Positions 56,572 through 64,000 of a stretch of DNA of 64,000 bases are shown here, piece after piece; position 1 is the first letter of the stretch, and every line of letters begins with the position of its first letter. Both the position numbers and the translations under genes were made by a program. This DNA comes from Stenotrophomonas rhizophila (GTDB lineage: Bacteria; Pseudomonadota; Gammaproteobacteria; Xanthomonadales; Xanthomonadaceae): contig NZ_JACWUO010000007.1 of NCBI RefSeq assembly GCF_020857975.1, forward strand, positions 62,001-126,000. The letters are read 5' to 3'. Below the pieces are notes generated by a model that saw only the letters and a program-made list of their open reading frames with translations, did not search any database and was not told the origin of the DNA.

Positions 56572-57680
56572 AGGTGTTCCTGCGCTGGGCGATGGACATG
56601 GTGGTGCGTTTCAGCAACAGCCTGGACTGGGTGCTGTGCGGGGCGCTGGGTACGCTGATGCTGATCGGCTTGGCCGTGCTCAAGAGCGCCGGCGGCGACG
56701 GGCTGGTGTACGCGCAGGGCGCGCGCTTGGTGGTCGGGCTGGCGGCGATGTGGGCCATTTCGCGGGTATCGATCCTGCGCATCCGCTCGGCCACGCCGCT
56801 GATCTACGCCATTTCGATGATTCCGTTGCTGGCGGTGTTCGTGCTGGGCACCGGCAAGTACGGGCGGCAATGGCTGGACCTGAAGCTGTTCTTCCTGCAG
56901 CCGGCCGAACTGCTCAAGGTCAGCCTGCCGATGATGGTGGCCTGGTACCTGCACAGGATGCCGTTGCCGCCGCGCTTTTCCACCGTGCTGGTCAGCGCGG
57001 TGATCATCGGGGTGCCGACCGGCCTGGTGATGCTGCAGCCGGACTTCGGTACCGGGGTGCTGATCGCCGCCAGCGGCGCGTTCGTGCTGTTGCTGGCGGG
57101 GCTGCCATGGTGGTGGGTCGGGGTGGCGGTCGGCGGCGTGGCGGCCGCGGCGCCGGTGGCCTGGTTCTGGTTGCTGCGCCCGTACCAGAAGGACCGGATC
57201 ATGATGTTCATGGACCCGGAAAGCGATGCGCTGGGCGCGGGCTGGAACATCATCCAGTCCAAGATCGCGATCGGTTCGGGCGGTTTCGACGGCAAGGGCT
57301 GGGGGCAGGGCTCGCAGTCGCACCTGAACTTCATTCCCGAGCAGACCACCGATTTCGCGTTCTCGGTGCTCAGCGAGGAGTTCGGCTGGATCGGGGTGGC
57401 CATTGTGCTGGCCCTGTATCTGGTGGTGATCGGGCGCTGCCTGTGGATCGCCTCGCAGTCGCGCGATTCCTATTCGCGGCTGTTGGCCGGCGCCACCGGG
57501 CTGGCGTTCTTCGTCTACGTGCTGGTCAACGGCGGGATGATCTCCGGGCTGCTGCCGGTGGTGGGGGTGCCGATGCCGTTGATCAGCTATGGCGGCACCT
57601 CGGCGGTGTCGTTGCTGGCCGGGTTCGGCCTGGTGATGGCCGCGCGCAGGCACCAGCCCGTGCACGGCGGCTACGGCTGA
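56568..57680 (+). CDS. rodA: Peptidoglycan glycosyltransferase RodA
   Basis: 370 aa, SEDS family, about ten membrane helices. The catalytic Asp region reads QPDFGTGVLIAASG. FIPEQTTDFAFSVLSEEFGW and GVPMPLISYGGTSAV are SEDS signatures. It polymerises lipid II during elongation with PBP2. Last gene of the mreBCD-mrdA-rodA cluster. Confidence 0.97.
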   Translation: MKVFLRWAMDMVVRFSNSLDWVLCGALGTLMLIGLAVLKSAGGDGLVYAQGARLVVGLAAMWAISRVSILRIRSATPLIYAISMIPLLAVFVLGTGKYGRQWLDLKLFFLQPAELLKVSLPMMVAWYLHRMPLPPRFSTVLVSAVIIGVPTGLVMLQPDFGTGVLIAASGAFVLLLAGLPWWWVGVAVGGVAAAAPVAWFWLLRPYQKDRIMMFMDPESDALGAGWNIIQSKIAIGSGGFDGKGWGQGSQSHLNFIPEQTTDFAFSVLSEEFGWIGVAIVLALYLVVIGRCLWIASQSRDSYSRLLAGATGLAFFVYVLVNGGMISGLLPVVGVPMPLISYGGTSAVSLLAGFGLVMAARRHQPVHGGYG

Positions 57681-57698
57681 GGCAGGACGCCCCGCCGC

Positions 57699-57722
57699 GT
57701 AGATCCACGCCATGCGTGGATG
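57699..57722 (+). repeat. SMAG palindrome of the GTAGATCCACGC type
   Basis: GTAGATCCACGCCATGCGTG followed by GATG; CCACGC pairs with GCGTGG. I recall this variant as common in S. maltophilia. Confidence 0.85.
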
Positions 57723-58111
57723 CACTTCGATCCGGTCACCGATTCCTGGCGGATGGGGTTGTTTGCGTCATCTCCTGTCGTGTTTGGTGCAGGCGTCGTC
57801 AACAAACTGACTGAAAAGTGAGAAGTAGCGCACAAATATGATGCGCACTGATCCGGATCAATGGACTTGTCGTAAACGGCCGGCACAATGGCGGCCCGCC
57901 AGCAGGTCCGTCGAGCCAAGCGATGGACAGGGGAGCATGGCGGGGAGTAGTTGACCTGACAGGTACCACATGGCGAGACGTGCGCTGGGGAGTTGCGCGT
58001 CGCGCCGGTACCGACCTGGTCGGTTTGGCCGGTTGCGTCCATGGGGATGGGGGCGCAACCGGCGGAACCTCTTGTGCCGGAGGCACGAGAGGTCAGGCAT
58101 TCCACCTTACC

Positions 58112-58146
58112 CGCGCCTGTCGGCGCGCCCCTTCAACAAGAAGGGG
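58112..58146. repeat. Double-hairpin intergenic motif, locus 3
   Basis: CGCGCC-TGTC-GGCGCG (58112-58127), then CCCCTT-CAACAAG-AAGGGG (58128-58146). The first hairpin is nearly identical to locus 1. Confidence 0.7.
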
Positions 58147-58409
58147 CTCTCCACCAGAGGGGTTCATGGCACCTGGTCGTTGCCTCTGCGCAACTGTTTC
58201 CCGCCTAGGGCGCTGGTGGAGTACGCGGTGTGATCCCGTTTACAGACCGGGACGCTCAATAGACGCATTGATCAGCCTGTCGCTGAATGGGGAGTGTGAT
58301 CGTGGTCTATCTAGACGCGGTCTTAACGATTGCCCAGAAGTCGCGGCAATTCGTTGTGATTCATGGTGTTAGGGGTTTTAATTCATCCATGACCTGCTAA
58401 CCTGCCGCG

Positions 58410-59555
58410 ATGATCCGACGCTCCCTGGCCTGCATGCTCACGCTCGGTTTGGTCGCTTGTGCGACCCAGCCGCCATCCCCGTCACCGACGCCGCAGGCCT
58501 CGGGTGCACCCAACAAACCGGTGCCGATCGCCAAGGGCCCGGCCGAAGCCGCGCCGGAAGCGGCCGCCGCCAGTGCCGCGCCGGTCGATCTGGCCCCGGT
58601 GCCGTTCGAGGTGGCGCGCGCCAACTTCGTGCGCGACACCGCGGCCCGCTACGGCATTCCCGCCGCGCAGATCCAGGCCACCCTGGACCAGGCGCAGATC
58701 CGCGACCCGATCATCGCCGCGATGTCGCGCCCGGCCGAGCGGGTCAAGCCGTGGAACGAGTACCGGCCGATGTTCATCAGCCAGGCGCGGATCGACGGCG
58801 GCAGGAAGTTCCTGGCCCAGCACCGCGATGAGCTGATGCGCGTGCAGTCCCGCACCGGGGTGCCGGCCGAAGTGATCGTGGCCATCATCGGGGTGGAAAC
58901 CAGCTACGGCGGCAATACCGGCAGCTACCGTGTGCTCGATGCGTTGTACACGCTGGCCTTCAAGTACCCGCGCAGCGGCGACCCGGCCAAGCTCGAACGC
59001 GAAGTGCGCCGCGAGCTGTTCTTCCGCGATGAACTGGCGCGGCTGTTCGCGCTGACCCGCGACGAGAAGCTGGACATCACCAGCATCAAGGGCAGCTACG
59101 CCGGGGCGATGGGCATGGGTCAGTTCATGCCGTCCAGCTACCTGGATTACGCTGTGGACGGCAACGGCGATGGCCGCCGCGACCTGTTCAACAGCTATGA
59201 CGATGTGTTCTCGTCGATCGCCAACTACTTCGTCAAGAAGGGTGGCTGGGTGCGCGGTGGCCCGGTTGCCGTGCCGGCCACGCTGGCCGCCGGCCACGAG
59301 GAGTTCAACCCGACCGAATGGGCGCCGACCTGGACCCTGTCCGACCTGGCCGCGCGCGGCTACCAGCCGCGCAGCCCGGTGCCGGCCGGCCTGACCGCCA
59401 CCCCGATCACGCTGGAGGCCAGCACCGGCAAGCAGTACTGGCTGGGCTTCCAGAACTACTACGCGATCACCCGTTACAACCTCTCGAAAATGTATGCGAT
59501 GGCCGTGTTCCAGTTGTCCCAGGCCATTGCCGGACAGGAGCTGCCACCGGCATGA
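58410..59555 (+). CDS. mltB: Lytic murein transglycosylase B
   Basis: A 381-aa outer-membrane lipoprotein. Lipobox LGLVAC (Cys about 16). Pro/Ala-rich linker (about 20-70), then the MltB/SLT domain with catalytic Glu163 in IIGVETSYGGNTG, close to Glu162 of E. coli Slt35. GSYAGAMGMGQFMPSSY and VDGNGDGRRDLFNSYDDVFS match the family. It cuts glycan strands with 1,6-anhydro product. It overlaps rlpA by 4 nt. Confidence 0.96.
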   Translation: MIRRSLACMLTLGLVACATQPPSPSPTPQASGAPNKPVPIAKGPAEAAPEAAAASAAPVDLAPVPFEVARANFVRDTAARYGIPAAQIQATLDQAQIRDPIIAAMSRPAERVKPWNEYRPMFISQARIDGGRKFLAQHRDELMRVQSRTGVPAEVIVAIIGVETSYGGNTGSYRVLDALYTLAFKYPRSGDPAKLEREVRRELFFRDELARLFALTRDEKLDITSIKGSYAGAMGMGQFMPSSYLDYAVDGNGDGRRDLFNSYDDVFSSIANYFVKKGGWVRGGPVAVPATLAAGHEEFNPTEWAPTWTLSDLAARGYQPRSPVPAGLTATPITLEASTGKQYWLGFQNYYAITRYNLSKMYAMAVFQLSQAIAGQELPPA

Positions 59556-60742
59556 ACGCACCCGCACGCAGCAGATGGCTCATTCCCGGTTTGTTGATCC
59601 TGGCACTGGCAGCCTGCAGCAGTGCACCGAAAAAGCCCGGCCAGGCCGGCACCGGCACCGGCACCGGCAGCAAGCCGGGCGGCACCCTGGTGCAGAGCAA
59701 GGGCGGGCGGCCGCCGCATTGCCCGGACGGTTCGCCGTACAAGGCCGCCGCCGAAGACCCCAGCACCCGCGGCGACTACCGCGCCGGCGGGCTGTACAAG
59801 CCCGGCGTCAACGACAGCACGCCTACCTATGTTCCCAACGTGGACTGCATCCCCGAGCCGGACGTGGTCGACCTGCCGCGCTCGGCGGTCGGCAACAAGT
59901 CGCCGTACGTGGTGCTGGGCAAGCAGTACCAGGTGATGGACAAGACCGGCGGCTATGCCGAGAAGGGCAAAGCGTCCTACTACGGGGCCAAGTTCCATGG
60001 CCGGCTGACCTCCAACCGCGAGGTGTACGACATGTATGCCTTCACTGCCGCGCACAAGACCCTGCCGTTGCCGAGTTTTGCGCGGGTGACCAACCTGGAC
60101 AACGGTGAATCGGTGATCGTGCGGGTCAACGACCGCGGCCCGTTCCACGATGGCCGGGTGATCGATCTGAGCTATGCGGCCGCAGTGCGCCTGGGCATCA
60201 CCCAGCGCGGCACCGGCAACGTGGAAGTGCGCGCGCTGCTGCCGGGCGAAGACAAGCCGTCGCGGCGCGAACGCCGCGCCGCAGCCGTGGCCACCGCGGC
60301 GCGCCCGGCCAGCGACATGGACAAGCTGGTCGGCACCCTGCCGGCCACTCCGGCCGCCGGCCGGCCGGCGGCCACCCAGGCCGCACCGGTCGAGGAGGCC
60401 CCGGTTACCGTCAGCGCACTGCCGGCGGCCGCCCCGGCGGTGGCCAGCGTACCGGCCCGCCCGGCCGTGCGCCCGGCGCCGACGCCGGCCACCAGCCTGC
60501 CGCAGCAGGTCGGCAACGTGCTGCTGCAGGTGGCCAGCTTCGCCAGCCGCGACAACGCCGCCCGCGCGCTGGGCCAGCTGTCCTCGGCCGGCATCGTCGG
60601 GGCCAGCATCAGCGACATCGTCAGCGGCGGCCGTACCCTGTGGCGCCTGCGCGTGGCCGCCGCCGACCCTGCCAGCGCCTCGGAACTTGCCGGCCGCATT
60701 GCCGGTCTGGGCTTCGGGTCGCCGCAGATCGTCAGGGACTGA
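59552..60742 (+). CDS. rlpA: RlpA-family septal ring lytic transglycosylase with SPOR domain
   Basis: 396 aa. Lipobox LALAAC (Cys about 21). The double-psi beta-barrel (about 130-225) reads GKASYYGAKFHGRLTSN, then YDMYAFTAAHKTLPLPSFAR and RVNDRGPFHDGRVIDLSYAA, with the catalytic His/Asp region intact. A Pro/Ala linker and a C-terminal SPOR domain (about 315-392: GNVLLQVASFASRDNAARAL) bind denuded glycan at the septum. In Pseudomonas RlpA cleaves naked glycan strands. ATG overlaps the mltB stop. Confidence 0.94.
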   Translation: MNAPARSRWLIPGLLILALAACSSAPKKPGQAGTGTGTGSKPGGTLVQSKGGRPPHCPDGSPYKAAAEDPSTRGDYRAGGLYKPGVNDSTPTYVPNVDCIPEPDVVDLPRSAVGNKSPYVVLGKQYQVMDKTGGYAEKGKASYYGAKFHGRLTSNREVYDMYAFTAAHKTLPLPSFARVTNLDNGESVIVRVNDRGPFHDGRVIDLSYAAAVRLGITQRGTGNVEVRALLPGEDKPSRRERRAAAVATAARPASDMDKLVGTLPATPAAGRPAATQAAPVEEAPVTVSALPAAAPAVASVPARPAVRPAPTPATSLPQQVGNVLLQVASFASRDNAARALGQLSSAGIVGASISDIVSGGRTLWRLRVAAADPASASELAGRIAGLGFGSPQIVRD

Positions 60743-60793
60743 ACGCCACCGGCCCATTGGCGGTGCGCCCGGCGTGCCGCCGTCGCATGGGCC

Positions 60794-60799
60794 TACAAT
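60794..60799 (+). promoter_or_regulatory. -10 box TACAAT of dacC
   Basis: TACAAT, 52 nt before the dacC ATG. No clear -35. Confidence 0.4.
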
Positions 60800-60851
60800 G
60801 CCTCGTCCATCCTCTTTTCCCCTTGGCGCCCCTCCAGGAGCTTGCTGTCCG

Positions 60852-62066
60852 ATGAAATTCCGCTTTGCCGCTGCTGCCATGGCCACGACCCTGTTCGTGG
60901 GCATGGTCTCCGCCCAGACCCCGCAACCGGCCCCGCAGCCGGTGCCTGCGCCTGCCGCCGCCCCGGCCACCGTGGCCACCCCGCCGGCACCGGCGCCCAG
61001 CGTTTCCAAGGCCTGGATCCTGATGGATTACGCCACCGGCCAGGTCCTGGCCGGCGAGAACGTGCACCAACAGCTGGCCCCGGCCAGCATCACCAAGGTG
61101 ATGACCTCCTACGTGGTCGCCGCCGAGGTCAAGAACGGCAAGGTCCGTTCCGACGACCAGGTGATGATGAGCGAGCGCGCCTGGCGCGAAGGCGGCGCCG
61201 GTACCGACGGCAGCTACAGCGGCTTCCCGGTCAACCAGACCGCACGCCTGGAAGACATGGAAAAGGGCATGGCGGTCCAGTCCGGCAACGACGCGGCGAT
61301 CGCGCTGGCCGAACACGTGGCCGGCAGCGAGGAAGCGTTTGCGTCGCTGATGAACAGCTACGCGGCCAAGATCGGCATGAAGGACTCGCATTTCGTCAAT
61401 GCGCACGGCCTGAGCGCGCCGGGCCACCACACCACCGCCTACGACCTGGCGCTGCTGGGCCGGGCGATGGTGCGTGACTATCCGGAAACCTACGCCTACA
61501 ACAAGATCAAGGAATTCACCGTAGGCAACATCAAGCAGCCCAACCGCAACCAGCTGCTGTGGCGCGACCAGAGCGTGGACGGGATCAAGACCGGCCACAC
61601 CTCCGAGGCCGGCTACTGCCTGATGAGTTCGGCCCAGCGTGGCGACCAGCGCCTGGTTGCCGTGGTGCTGGGCGGCAGCTCGGAAAAGCAGCGCGCCGAT
61701 GACAGCATGGCGCTGCTCAACTGGGGCTTCCGCTTCTTCGAAACCCACCGCATGTACGAGCCGGGCAAGGCCGTGGCCGAGCACAAGGTGTGGAAGGGCA
61801 AGGCGCCCACCGTGCAGCTGGGCGTGGCCCAGCCGCTGCTGGTGAGCGTGCCGCGCGGCCGCTACAACGACCTCAAGCCGAGCATCGATGTACCCAAGAC
61901 CCTGGAGGCACCGTTCACCGCCGGCCAGCCGATCGGCACGCTGAAGGTGATGCTGGATGGCAAGGTGGTGGCCGAAGCCCCGCTGGTGGCCGTGGCCGCC
62001 GTTGAAGAAGCCGGTTTCTTCAAGCGCCTGTGGGACAGCTTCTGGATGTGGTGGGAATCGGAATAA
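60852..62066 (+). CDS. dacC: D-alanyl-D-alanine carboxypeptidase (PBP5/6 family)
   Basis: 404 aa. Signal peptide (about 1-21), Pro/Ala-rich spacer, peptidase S11 domain with SxxK at SITK (Ser79, Lys82), SGN (VQSGNDAAIA) and KTG (DGIKTGHTSEAG). The PBP5 C-terminal beta domain follows. The C-terminal helix GFFKRLWDSFWMWW is an amphipathic membrane anchor. It removes the terminal D-Ala from pentapeptides. Follows rlpA by 109 nt with its own -10 box. Confidence 0.96.
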   Translation: MKFRFAAAAMATTLFVGMVSAQTPQPAPQPVPAPAAAPATVATPPAPAPSVSKAWILMDYATGQVLAGENVHQQLAPASITKVMTSYVVAAEVKNGKVRSDDQVMMSERAWREGGAGTDGSYSGFPVNQTARLEDMEKGMAVQSGNDAAIALAEHVAGSEEAFASLMNSYAAKIGMKDSHFVNAHGLSAPGHHTTAYDLALLGRAMVRDYPETYAYNKIKEFTVGNIKQPNRNQLLWRDQSVDGIKTGHTSEAGYCLMSSAQRGDQRLVAVVLGGSSEKQRADDSMALLNWGFRFFETHRMYEPGKAVAEHKVWKGKAPTVQLGVAQPLLVSVPRGRYNDLKPSIDVPKTLEAPFTAGQPIGTLKVMLDGKVVAEAPLVAVAAVEEAGFFKRLWDSFWMWWESE

Positions 62067-62088
62067 TCCCGGTTCGACCGCGATGAAG

Positions 62089-62116
62089 AAAGACCGGCGA
62101 AAGCCGGTCTTTTTTT
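62089..62116 (+). terminator. Rho-independent terminator of dacC
   Basis: AAAGACCGGC, GAAA loop, GCCGGTCTTT, long T run; 22 nt after the stop. Confidence 0.95.
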
Positions 62117-62227
62117 GTGCGTGGACATGGCAATGATCGCGCTGGTACCCGCCCCTCGGGTCGGACCTACCGGTTGTTGGCGCGATTGCGGCAGGTCTGG
62201 TGCGTGTTGCAGCGACCCGGGCAAGGC

Positions 62228-62258
62228 AAAAAAAGACCGGCCTGCGCCGGTCTTTTTC
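62228..62258. terminator. Bidirectional terminator between dacC and the LpxR-like gene
   Basis: A-tract, AAAGACCGGC, CTGC loop, GCCGGTCTTT, T-tract. The stem is identical to that of the dacC terminator 140 nt upstream. Symmetric tracts allow termination from both sides. Confidence 0.88.
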
Positions 62259-62266
62259 TCTTTGGT

Positions 62267-62292
62267 GTACCGACCAACGGTCGGTAGCTACC
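62267..62292 (-). repeat. SMAG-like palindrome
   Basis: CCGACC-AAC-GGTCGG core, ending CTACC; the same core as 8447 and 18056. Confidence 0.7.
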
Positions 62293-62313
62293 GCTTCACC
62301 ATCAGTCGGCCGC

Positions 62314-63378
62314 CTACAGCGACCGGCTGATGGTGAAGCTGCCGAACACCGGCGCTTCGCGCTGGCCGTCGAATTCGCGGGTGCTGTGGTAGCGGGCCAT
62401 GGCGAATTTCCAGCGGCCGCGCATCACCGCCACGCCGTAGCCGGCCTGGCCCACCACGTGGCGCTTGTCCACGCTGTGGCTGTTGCGGAAGGTATTGCCG
62501 TCCAGGGTGATATCGCGGATCACCCAGGACGCGTCGGTGGTGGCGAACAGGTGCCAGGACCAGCCGGCCGGCTTGCCGCCGCGGGTCGGGGCGGTGTTCT
62601 CGCCGGCCGGGCGCAGCGGGGTGCTGCCGAAATCGTCGGGCAGCTTCCAGCCAAAGCGCAGCTCGCCGCCGGCGTTGGCGTGGGTGGCCAGGTTGCCGAC
62701 CGCGCCGCCATAGTGGCTGATCGCATCCCAGCCCCAGCCACCGGCATTGACGCTGGCGTCGGCCGGCCAGCGGCGCATGCGCTCGTGGGTCAGCATGAAC
62801 ACCGGCTCGTTGTGCAGCTGGTTGTCCCAGCCCTGGAACTTCTCATCGCCCAGCACGCTGTGCACCGCGTTCTGCACCTGTTTGCCCTGCGCCCACGGCC
62901 CCACCACGCCCACCGCCAGCTGGGTGGTCTGCAGGCGGTCGCCGCGGCGCGCGTTGTAGCCGAAGCTGGCGATCAGCACGCCGGCATACGGGCGGTCGTC
63001 CTCGATCAGGTCCCGGCGGGTGAAGTCGCTGGGAGTGAAGATGCCCTGGGCCAGGCTGAAGATCATGTTCTGCTGCTCGAACTGCCCCGGGTGCAGCTTC
63101 TCCAGATGGCGGTTGACCCAGCGCGCCAGCCGCGGCAGGCAGGGGTCGTCGGTGTAGTCGACCAGGTTGGGCGAGACCAGGGTGATCTGGGCGCCGTTGG
63201 TATAGCCCTGGTCCTGGTCGGCGCCGCCGAACAGGTCGTTGTCCACCCGGAAGTTCACCTGCGGCGGGTGCTCGCGCATTGCATCGGGACCGCACTGGGA
63301 GGCGGCGTGTACGGCCGGGGCGGCCAGTGCCAGGACGCCGGCGAGGGCGGCCGGCAACGCGTAGGGCTTCAACTGCAT
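62314..63378 (-). CDS. Lipid A deacylase LpxR-family outer membrane protein
   Basis: 354 aa. Signal peptide cleaved near AVHAA (about 26). The family N-terminus NFRVDNDLFGGADQDQGYTN carries the Asn/Asp pair of the LpxR active site, and DDRPYAGVLIASFG and QLHNEPVFMLTHERM supply the conserved His/Glu region. Predicted beta-barrel (alternating aromatic strands to the C-terminal FTISRSL). It may remove the 3'-acyloxyacyl chain from lipid A; activity not certain. Divergent from the ybeD-like gene. Confidence 0.9.
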   Translation of the reverse strand: MQLKPYALPAALAGVLALAAPAVHAASQCGPDAMREHPPQVNFRVDNDLFGGADQDQGYTNGAQITLVSPNLVDYTDDPCLPRLARWVNRHLEKLHPGQFEQQNMIFSLAQGIFTPSDFTRRDLIEDDRPYAGVLIASFGYNARRGDRLQTTQLAVGVVGPWAQGKQVQNAVHSVLGDEKFQGWDNQLHNEPVFMLTHERMRRWPADASVNAGGWGWDAISHYGGAVGNLATHANAGGELRFGWKLPDDFGSTPLRPAGENTAPTRGGKPAGWSWHLFATTDASWVIRDITLDGNTFRNSHSVDKRHVVGQAGYGVAVMRGRWKFAMARYHSTREFDGQREAPVFGSFTISRSL

Positions 63379-63535
63379 GGGATTCCCGCTCAGGGTTTGT
63401 TCTGTTTTTATGCCAAAGCAGCGTAATCAGCGCGTGAGGCGGTGAACAGGCCCGCGCATGCATTGGAGCGTCTTGCTGGTGAAGCCGGCTTTTCACGTGG
63501 CGTTGGTGGCAGGTATGGGCACGATCACGCAAGGC

Positions 63536-63564
63536 TTGGGTTCGGCCGCAGGCGTCCCCATAAT
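63536..63564 (+). promoter_or_regulatory. Promoter of the ybeD-like gene, likely leaderless
   Basis: -35 TTGGGT (63536-63541), 17-bp spacer, -10 CATAAT (63559-63564), then 7 nt to the ATG. One of the better full promoters in the window. Confidence 0.6.
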
Positions 63565-63571
63565 CGCGGTC

Positions 63572-63850
63572 ATGGAAATCAAGTCTGACAACCCCGACCA
63601 CGGCTTCCAGTTCCCCGGCCAGTTCGAACTCAGCGCCATGGGCGCGGCTGGCCAGGAGCTGGAACGCGAATTGCCGCGCCTGCTTGAGCTGGCCGGCCTG
63701 GAAGTGCTGACCGAGCGGATCAGCTGGAAACACTCGTCCAACGGCAAGTATGTGTCGGTGCGGCTGGTGTTCAAGGCCGACAACCGCGAGCAGTACGATG
63801 CGGCCCATGCCGTGCTGCGCGACCATCCGGAAGTGAAGTGGACGCTGTAG
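63572..63850 (+). CDS. YbeD-family (DUF493) protein
   Basis: 92 aa, cytoplasmic, ferredoxin-like ACT fold by family. [20 protein letters not shown] and [20 protein letters not shown] are the DUF493 signatures. It lies next to lipB as ybeD does in E. coli, suggesting a link to lipoate metabolism. An upstream frame to 63458 is unsupported. Overlaps lipB by about 13 nt if GTG 63838 is its start. Confidence 0.93.
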   Translation: MEIKSDNPDHGFQFPGQFELSAMGAAGQELERELPRLLELAGLEVLTERISWKHSSNGKYVSVRLVFKADNREQYDAAHAVLRDHPEVKWTL

Positions 63851-64000
63851 CGGACGGCACCGCGCCGGCGCCGGGCCAGCGGGCGGCGCAGCCGGCGATC
63901 GTGCGCGATCTCGGCCGCCAGGCCTATGCCCCGGTCTGGCACGCCATGCAGCGTTTCACCGATGCGCGCAGCGATGCCAGCGCCGACGAGTTGTGGGTGG
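63838..64000 (+). CDS. lipB: Octanoyltransferase (lipoate biosynthesis), 5' part only
   Basis: 54 codons before the window ends. [20 protein letters not shown] followed by [14 protein letters not shown] matches the LipB N-terminus, preceded by an Ala/Pro-rich leader. Start GTG 63838 overlaps the ybeD-like gene; other starts are possible. It transfers octanoyl from ACP to lipoyl domains. The ybeD-lipB order is as in E. coli. Confidence 0.85.
   Translation, partial: MDAVADGTAPAPGQRAAQPAIVRDLGRQAYAPVWHAMQRFTDARSDASADELWV

Larger units (their letters stand above)
57681..58409. other. 729-bp intergenic region with a SMAG palindrome and double hairpin
   Basis: It separates rodA from mltB. A SMAG palindrome lies at 57699-57722 and a double-hairpin motif at 58112-58146. 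The stretches 57780-57890 and 58240-58400 are clearly AT-richer than the surroundings. Frames in the region look non-coding. A small RNA or long leader is possible; nothing recognised. Confidence 0.6.

Noticed and set aside
57923..58372. A 149-codon frame before mltB
   Set aside because: No ribosome site or family resemblance, and it reads through the double-hairpin repeat.

Overview
The window is GC-rich chromosomal DNA from a gammaproteobacterium of the Xanthomonadaceae, most likely Stenotrophomonas. Two independent signs support this. The first is a smeT / smeDEF efflux locus in the divergent arrangement known from S. maltophilia. The second is many short intergenic palindromes headed by GTAG, which match the SMAG-type REP sequences of that genus. 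No rRNA or tRNA gene, prophage, intact insertion sequence or CRISPR array was seen. This is mostly core chromosome with densely packed operons and repeat-rich intergenic regions.

Layout. 1-4103 (minus) is a MacAB-like export operon (adaptor, ATPase, two permeases, the last cut by the window edge). A sigma-54-type promoter with upstream activator-like sites precedes it, and glmS diverges from it. 7366-15247 holds a CBS protein, two glyoxalase-fold proteins, a cysteine-synthase-like enzyme, oligopeptidase A, an SDR, a DUF1415 protein and YajQ. 15328-18849 holds a DMT permease, metNI (no metQ) and a higBA toxin-antitoxin pair. 18914-27195 holds a lipocalin, two S9 peptidases, an aminotransferase and a YbaN protein. 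27262-29904 is lptM-dapF-DUF484-xerC, followed by hslVU under a heat-shock promoter. 33095-39750 is smeT/smeDEF. 39769-50216 holds small proteins, a yeast-type cytosine deaminase, ubiE, a GGDEF protein, an M1 peptidase, a HAD hydrolase and an LTA-synthase-like sulfatase. 50501-62066 holds a PfkB kinase and the cell-shape and peptidoglycan cluster mreBCD-mrdA-rodA-mltB-rlpA-dacC. The window ends with an LpxR-like protein, YbeD/DUF493 and the 5' end of lipB.

How the genes work together. The largest functional block is rod-shape and peptidoglycan synthesis (MreBCD scaffold, PBP2/RodA synthase pair, MltB/RlpA glycan cutting, DacC trimming), with GlmS and DapF supplying UDP-GlcNAc and meso-diaminopimelate precursors. 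A second theme is envelope export: the MacAB-like system, SmeDEF, LptM and an LpxR-like enzyme.

The most unusual material is non-coding. Three ~0.75-0.83 kb elements bounded by 12-bp terminal inverted repeats lie at 6220-7040, 22324-23149 and 32346-33088. Five tandem ~171-bp units built from inverted GTAG palindromes lie at 45638-46465. There is also the sigma-54 control region at 4139-4229, and several -10 boxes sit so close to start codons that leaderless mRNAs are predicted.
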